DNA from: JAIOTH01 sp964639335 | GTDB lineage: Bacteria > Patescibacteriota > Patescibacteriia > UBA1558 > S5-K13 | Reading direction: 5' to 3' | Assembly: GCA_964639335.1 (NCBI GenBank) | Contig: CAZXCJ010000004.1 | Coordinates: 1-43,029 of the forward strand | Length of the DNA: 43,029 bases | Shown here: positions 38,762 to 43,029 of the stretch, piece by piece | How the letters are laid out: every line of letters begins with the position of its first letter | Position numbering within the stretch: position 1 is the first letter of the stretch | Notes under the pieces: generated by a model | Told to the model about the DNA's origin: nothing | Seen by the model: only the letters and a program-made list of their open reading frames with translations | The model's database searches: none | Made by a program: the position numbers and the translations under genes

Positions 38762-41425
38762 TTATTTACATTGTCCCCAATTTTTTCCAACATGAATATC
38801 AACTATGATGGGAACTTTTAACTTATAAATATTTTCCATTATATCTTTAACTTTTTTACTGACCTTGTCAATATCCTTATTAGGAACCTCGAAAACAACC
38901 TCATCGTGAACTTGTAATAACATTTTGGTCTGAAGAGATATTTTTGGTATTTCGCGATCTAGTCTAACCATAGCCATCTTCATCAAATCTGCAGCAGTGC
39001 CTTGAATAGGCATATTAATAGCCATTCTTTCCGCGGCCGCTCTAATCATTGGCAAGCCAGAATCTATTTCTGGAATATATCTTTTTCGACCAAATAATGT
39101 TTGTACAAATTTATTTTGATGAGCCCGCTCTTTAGTTAAATCTAAAAAACTCTTTATTTTAGCATAAAGCAAAAAATACCTATCAATAAAATCCCGGGCC
39201 TCCTGAAAATCTAAATCTGTTCTTTGAGCCAAGCCCCTAGCTCCCAAGCCATATATTACTCCAAAATTAATTTCCTTAGCCTCTCTTCTTTCTGAATAGC
39301 TAATCTCTGTAATAGTTTTTCCCTTAATTTCTGCCGCTGTGCGAGCATGGATATCTTCATTATTTTGAAAAGCCTTTATCATTTTTTCATCATTGGCTAA
39401 ACTAGCGACCACCCTTAATTCAATTTGGGAATAGTCTGCCCCTAATAAAACATATCCTTTCCGAGGAATAAATGCCTTTCTAATTTCCCGTCCAATTTCA
39501 GTTCTAATAGGAATATTCTGTAAATTGGGATTAGAAGATGATAGTCGGCCAGTCGCTGTTACGGTTTGATTGAAGCTGGTATGTATTCTGCCTTTCTCGT
39601 CTGCTTCTTCTAAAAGAGAATTTACATATGTACTCATTAATTTTGATAGTTCTCGATATTCAAATAATAATTTTATAATTGGATGTCTGTCTTTCATTTT
39701 TTCTAATTCTGAAGCAGCTGTTGAAAAACCCGTTTTAATTTTCTTTATGCCCTTGGTGGAAATTTTTAATTTCTCAAAAAGTATTTTTTTTAATTGCACT
39801 GTGGAATTTATATTAAATTCTTCACCGGCTAAATCGTGAATTTTTTTAATAAGCTCATTTATTCTCTTTTGAAATTTCTTTCCTAATTTTTTCAAAAACT
39901 CTCCATCAATTTTAATACCTTCAATTTCCATTTCAGATAAAATCTTAATTAAGGGCATCTCTACTTTTTGGAACAAATTATAAAATTTTGCCTTTTTCAA
40001 ATCTGGCTTATATTTTTCATAAAGCTTGAAAGTATAATCTGCATCTTCGCAAGAATAAATAGCAACTTTTTCCGCAACAATATCTGACATTCTTAATTGC
40101 TTTTTACCCTTGGGTCCAATCAACTCTTCAATCTTCTGCATTCTATATCCCAATTCACTAAATACTAAGTCATCCAATTTCAAACTGCGACTTGATTTAG
40201 AAAGTAAATAAGCAGCCACTAAAGTATCAAAATAAATACTTTTTAATTCTATTCCAGCCAATTTCAAAATCTGATAATCATATTTAATATTGTGGCCGAT
40301 TACTCTTAAGTCCTCAATTACTGACTTTAATTCTTTTAAAAATTTATTCTTCGCCGAAACATAATAGGCCTCTCCTGATTTAAAACAAAAACTTATTCCT
40401 AAAAGCTGAGCCTCATAAACATCTAAAGAACTGGTTTCAGTATCTAAACAGACTTCCTCTTGTTTTTTTAGTATTTTTAAAAAACTGACAAAGTCTTTTT
40501 CATTATTAATAAATTTATATTTTTGATTAATCTTTTTTTCCTTTAAAATTTCATTCTTAATAGAAGGCATTTTATCTAAAAGACTTTTAAATTCATATTC
40601 TTGAAAAACTTTATAAACCCCCTCTTCATTATTATAATCCCATTTAGTCTTGGCTAAATCGAAATCCATCTTTACGTCTAGAACAATAGTGGCTAGCTCC
40701 TGACTAAGATAAGCTATTTCCTTATTTTCTTTCAATTTATCTTTCAACTTGTCTTTTAAATCAGACTGGTCTAATTTTTGATATAAATTATCCAAGGTTT
40801 TAAATTTTTGAATTAAATCAGTCGCTGTTTTTTCTCCCACCCCAGGAACTCCGGGAATATTATCAGAGGCATCTCCTCTTAATGCTTTGTAATCAATCAT
40901 TTGCTCAGGCAAAAATCCATACCTTTCTTGAACAGCCTTAATATCATAAATTTTTATCTCTCTAACGCCCTTTTTAAAAGTTATAACTTTAATAGTTTTC
41001 TCAACTAATTGCAGGGCATCTAAATCTCCAGTTAAAATTAATTTTTCAATATTTTTTTCATTTCTTAATGATTTAACAATTGTGCCAATAACATCATCGG
41101 CCTCGTATCCCTCTTTCTCATAAATAGGAATGTTAAAGGCCTTTAAAATTTCCTTGATAATTGGAATCTGAGCATATAATTCATCGGGCTGTTTTATTCT
41201 TTTAGCTTTATATTCTTTAAATTTCTTATGCCTAAAAGTAGGGGCCTTTAAATCAAAAGTCGCGCAAATATAATCTGGATGATATTGATTTAAAATATTT
41301 AAAAGAATGGAAGTAAAACCATAAACCGCATTGACTAAAATCCCCTTTTTAGTAGTTAAAGGGGGTATAGCGTGCCAAGCTCTGTGGAGCAAGGCGTTTC
41401 CATCTATAATGATAAACTTCTTCAT
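38762..41425 (-). CDS. polA: DNA polymerase I
   Basis: The 887-residue polymerase has three domains. The 5'-3' exonuclease (1-290) shows EADDVIGTI, GDLDALQL and GDASDNIPGVPGVGEKTA. The 3'-5' proofreading exonuclease (about 310-485) keeps its acidic residues: D328-T-E330, GHNIKYDYQIL and YSCEDADYT. The polymerase (about 500-887) shows GADYSQIELRV, the O-helix region RREAKEINFGVIYG and QVHDEVVFE. Proofreading is thus probably active, unlike in some small genomes. It fills gaps and removes primers. The start is preceded by ATTAGTAT-type repeat sequence, with no SD. It is likely co-transcribed with holA. Confidence 0.97.
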   Translation of the reverse strand: MKKFIIIDGNALLHRAWHAIPPLTTKKGILVNAVYGFTSILLNILNQYHPDYICATFDLKAPTFRHKKFKEYKAKRIKQPDELYAQIPIIKEILKAFNIPIYEKEGYEADDVIGTIVKSLRNEKNIEKLILTGDLDALQLVEKTIKVITFKKGVREIKIYDIKAVQERYGFLPEQMIDYKALRGDASDNIPGVPGVGEKTATDLIQKFKTLDNLYQKLDQSDLKDKLKDKLKENKEIAYLSQELATIVLDVKMDFDLAKTKWDYNNEEGVYKVFQEYEFKSLLDKMPSIKNEILKEKKINQKYKFINNEKDFVSFLKILKKQEEVCLDTETSSLDVYEAQLLGISFCFKSGEAYYVSAKNKFLKELKSVIEDLRVIGHNIKYDYQILKLAGIELKSIYFDTLVAAYLLSKSSRSLKLDDLVFSELGYRMQKIEELIGPKGKKQLRMSDIVAEKVAIYSCEDADYTFKLYEKYKPDLKKAKFYNLFQKVEMPLIKILSEMEIEGIKIDGEFLKKLGKKFQKRINELIKKIHDLAGEEFNINSTVQLKKILFEKLKISTKGIKKIKTGFSTAASELEKMKDRHPIIKLLFEYRELSKLMSTYVNSLLEEADEKGRIHTSFNQTVTATGRLSSSNPNLQNIPIRTEIGREIRKAFIPRKGYVLLGADYSQIELRVVASLANDEKMIKAFQNNEDIHARTAAEIKGKTITEISYSERREAKEINFGVIYGLGARGLAQRTDLDFQEARDFIDRYFLLYAKIKSFLDLTKERAHQNKFVQTLFGRKRYIPEIDSGLPMIRAAAERMAINMPIQGTAADLMKMAMVRLDREIPKISLQTKMLLQVHDEVVFEVPNKDIDKVSKKVKDIMENIYKLKVPIIVDIHVGKNWGQCK

Positions 41426-41715
41426 ATACTAATGTGCGATACCAACCCGCCTTAATTTTATGGCTTTATAAAATTATGGCGGGCAATATACTAATTTACC
41501 CTGTTAAATAATATTTTGAAAAAATAATTTAACAGGGTGAATACTAATCATACATATAAATCATGCTAATCCCGCGAAGCGGGATCCCGCCTGCCTGCGC
41601 GTAGCTGAAGCTACGCTTCGGCGAAGGCAGGCAACAATTAAAAAATATATAGAGGCGGGATAATACAAATAAAATTAGTACTATTAGTGTGATTCGTATA
41701 TTGGTAAAACTTATT
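41426..41715. repeat. Composite intergenic repeat with several hairpins, third locus
   Basis: It begins ATACTAATGTGCGATACCAA. A hairpin follows at 41446-41483 (CCCGCC/GGCGGG with inner TAATTTTAT/ATAAAATTA), then palindrome copy 2 (41498-41538), CCCGC-GAA-GCGGG (41571-41583), and a large nested hairpin from ATCCCGCC (41584-41591) to GGCGGGAT (41654-41661) enclosing CCTGCC...GGCAGG. It ends with ATTCGTATATTGGTA. No convincing gene is present; the minus-strand frame over it is a shadow. Confidence 0.7.
41498..41538. repeat. 41-bp palindromic element, copy 2
   Basis: It is the exact reverse complement of 250-290, with the same 12-base arms ACCCTGTTAAAT and ATTTAACAGGGT. It lies upstream of polA. 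Confidence 0.85.
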
Positions 41716-41721
41716 CGTATT

Positions 41722-42057
41722 TTAAAACGATAAAATAAAAAAAATAAAAAATACCAATCCAAAAATATAAAAACTTAATAAAAATGCTTTCTGACCAAAT
41801 AATAACTTTAACTTAATTTCATAAAATAATGGCTTGTATAAAATATAATTCATAAATAATTTATTAAATAATCTGGCTCCAGTCACAGCTAAAAATATGA
41901 TTAAATATACTTCAATAAATACAATTAAAACACTGGCCTGGAAAGCTAGCATTAAAGGATAAAAAAATAAAACTCCTAAGAGTGTACCAAAAAATAAACC
42001 CGCCAAATTAATAAAAAGTTTAAATAAATAATAGAAAAAACTGGGCTTAATATTCAT
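41722..42057 (-). CDS. Small membrane protein, unknown
   Basis: The 111-residue protein has three or four membrane helices (about 8-35, 38-63 and 90-110). Between them is a short polar segment NKLFMNYILYKPLFYEIKLKLLFGQK. It is very rich in Phe, Leu and Ile with no recognisable motif. It lies between the tRNA-Cys and the composite repeat upstream of polA, on the same strand as both neighbours. Its length and topology support a real gene, but there is no family match I can name. Confidence 0.5.
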   Translation of the reverse strand: MNIKPSFFYYLFKLFINLAGLFFGTLLGVLFFYPLMLAFQASVLIVFIEVYLIIFLAVTGARLFNKLFMNYILYKPLFYEIKLKLLFGQKAFLLSFYIFGLVFFIFFILSF

Positions 42058-42136
42058 ATCCTTATATAATTCATTTTAGCATTTTTAAGAAAATAAAAAA
42101 ACACTCAAAGGTGTAATTAAAAAATCAATAAATACA

Positions 42137-42211
<75 letters not shown>

Positions 42212-42310
42212 ATAAAAAAATTAAATTCTTCTAAGACATATAAATCTTATCAAAAAAATACGGGTCATTCAAGAAATTGCCGTATTTATATAAAAATAAA
42301 ATAAGTTTTT

Positions 42311-42889
42311 TTAATAAATTCCAATTTTTTTATATCGTAAACCAAATCGTTCGGCCTTAACTATTTCGTCTGGTCCCATGGCAATATCAACTCGAGAAAT
42401 ATACCTAGCATTCATTCTGTCTAAAACTTTACACCTGCCCACCCCCTCAATTTCCAAATAAGTGCCTAAAGGGACAAAATTAGCAGCACAAACATTAATA
42501 TTTTGCTCCACTAATTGACATAAATTATCACCACTGGCTCCGATACAGGGAGTATTGTCTGTTTGAGCTATAACACCTACATTATAAGCTGTAATATAAC
42601 GATAATTAAAAACTTCCAATTCCTTGTCTTTTATTTTTGGCAATCTATAATTTAATTGTAAATTATTAATATTAGCATCTAAAATCGGACTTAAGGCATT
42701 TTGGACAATAATTCCTTGGAATTCTAGATTTTTATTTGTTCCCTGATCTAAGGCATAGGCTAAAGAATGTTGAGGAAAAATCATTAATCCAGAGACAGCA
42801 AAAACCAAAAACAAAATATTTAATTTGTAATTTACCTTTTTAAAAAACCTTCTTATTTTTTTGAAAATTCCCTTTAATTTTTTTAACAT
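42311..42889 (-). CDS. Exported 3D-domain protein (wall-related)
   Basis: The 192-residue protein has a basic N-terminus and a hydrophobic signal or anchor (about 25-45, LNILFLVFAVSGLMIF), a linker, and a C-terminal 3D domain (about 92-192). The motifs are YRYITAYNVG, TPCIGASGDNLC, VCAANFVPLGTYLEIEG, CKVLDRMNARY and RVDIAMG; the three Asp of the 3D signature are in DRM, VDI and nearby. Such domains form a double-psi barrel of the MltA/RlpA type and cut glycan strands or bind wall. The protein would act outside the membrane, matching the MurE/FemX evidence for a peptidoglycan wall. It has a good promoter at 42943-42971. Confidence 0.85.
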   Translation of the reverse strand: MLKKLKGIFKKIRRFFKKVNYKLNILFLVFAVSGLMIFPQHSLAYALDQGTNKNLEFQGIIVQNALSPILDANINNLQLNYRLPKIKDKELEVFNYRYITAYNVGVIAQTDNTPCIGASGDNLCQLVEQNINVCAANFVPLGTYLEIEGVGRCKVLDRMNARYISRVDIAMGPDEIVKAERFGLRYKKIGIY

Positions 42890-42908
42890 AAAAAATACTT
42901 TAAATTAA

Positions 42909-42937
42909 AAATATCTACCACAGAGTAATAGATATTT
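42909..42937 (-). promoter_or_regulatory. 5' leader hairpin before the 3D-domain gene
   Basis: AAATATCT and AGATATTT are 8-bp perfect arms with a 13-base loop, located between the promoter and the start codon at 42889. On the minus strand the arm begins about at the predicted transcription start, so it could be an RNA-stabilising hairpin or an operator. Confidence 0.4.
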
Positions 42938-42942
42938 ACATT

Positions 42943-42971
42943 ATGTTAGCATAACTAATAAATTTTGTCAA
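42943..42971 (-). promoter_or_regulatory. Sigma70-type promoter of the 3D-domain gene
   Basis: On the minus strand TTGACA (42966-42971) is separated by 17 bases from TAACAT (42943-42948). The sequence before the -35 (CAATTGATTGACAAA) is the same as before plsC. Nothing is recognised from 42972 to the window end. Confidence 0.55.
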
Positions 42972-43029
42972 TCAATTGTACTAGAAGACCACATAGGTAA
43001 CACTTTTGTATATTTCTGAGTAAATTCAA

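Noticed and set aside
41544..41762. Minus-strand frame of 72 codons over the repeat region upstream of polA
   Set aside because: It runs through the GC hairpin and overlaps the end of the membrane protein gene at 41722-42057; the translation has no domain sense.

Overview
The window is AT-rich bacterial DNA that uses the standard bacterial code: TGA serves as a stop, for example at the end of rbfA and of the gene at 3976-4902. It most resembles a chromosome segment of the Candidatus Patescibacteria (CPR), Parcubacteria-like side. The reasons are short versions of housekeeping proteins, a MurE lacking most of its N-terminal domain, a four-domain S1 protein with a long Lys/Glu tail, many start codons without Shine-Dalgarno (SD) sequences, and many small unknown genes. 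GC-rich hairpin repeats stand out against the AT-rich background. The lineage is inferred from the proteins; there is no rRNA in the window.

Layout. 1-307 is a repeat-filled spacer. 308-11420 is a minus-strand block: a MurG/MGDG-synthase-like glycosyltransferase, a 7TM-type GAF histidine kinase, a Rossmann-like protein, a PilB/GspE ATPase, a membrane protein, FtsH and ribosomal protein S1. 11800-15523 is a plus-strand island of small single-gene units. Four of them (11907-14776) are bracketed by inverted repeats and by repeated end sequences that resemble integron attC half-sites; a MazG-like protein and a small Cys-rich membrane protein follow. 15552-18221 holds an HD hydrolase (+) and HAD, receiver-like and PlsC genes (-). 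18222-19228 is a gene-poor stretch with tRNA-Ile(UAU), tRNA-Val(GAC), a broken tRNA copy and several GC hairpins. 19229-27633 is the translation and RNA block: a divergent DHH protein (-), then infB, rbfA, DHH/NrnA, clpP, a possible 30-residue ORF with a terminator, RNase Y, YmdB and HU (+). 27702-33384 (-) is wall-related plus ruvA: C39-like peptidase, symporter-Nudix fusion, MurE, FemX-like protein, RuvA. 33533-37685 is mixed: a PAP2-like membrane protein, a transglutaminase-like gene broken by a stop, a nucleotidyltransferase-TruB fusion, an unknown gene, S20 and a GxxExxY protein. 37726-42889 (-) carries holA, polA, a small membrane protein, tRNA-Cys and a 3D-domain protein.

How the parts work together. 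The plus-strand centre is a gene-expression block (initiation factor, ribosome maturation, RNA turnover, proteolysis, nucleoid protein). MurE, FemX, the peptidase and the 3D protein point to a peptidoglycan wall. PolA, HolA and RuvA give replication and repair. Housekeeping genes mostly start after G-poor, SD-less leaders made of short repeated words, whereas a scattered set of accessory genes has strong AGGAGG-type sites.

The best candidate for an undescribed system is the bracketed gene array at 11802-14890. It combines shared, attC-like ends with inverted repeats private to each gene, and no integrase is encoded in the window. Secondary points of interest are hairpin repeats that interrupt a tRNA copy, a 41-bp palindrome present in two identical inverted copies near the two ends of the window, two uncommon domain fusions, and the candidate small ORF plus terminator in front of RNase Y.
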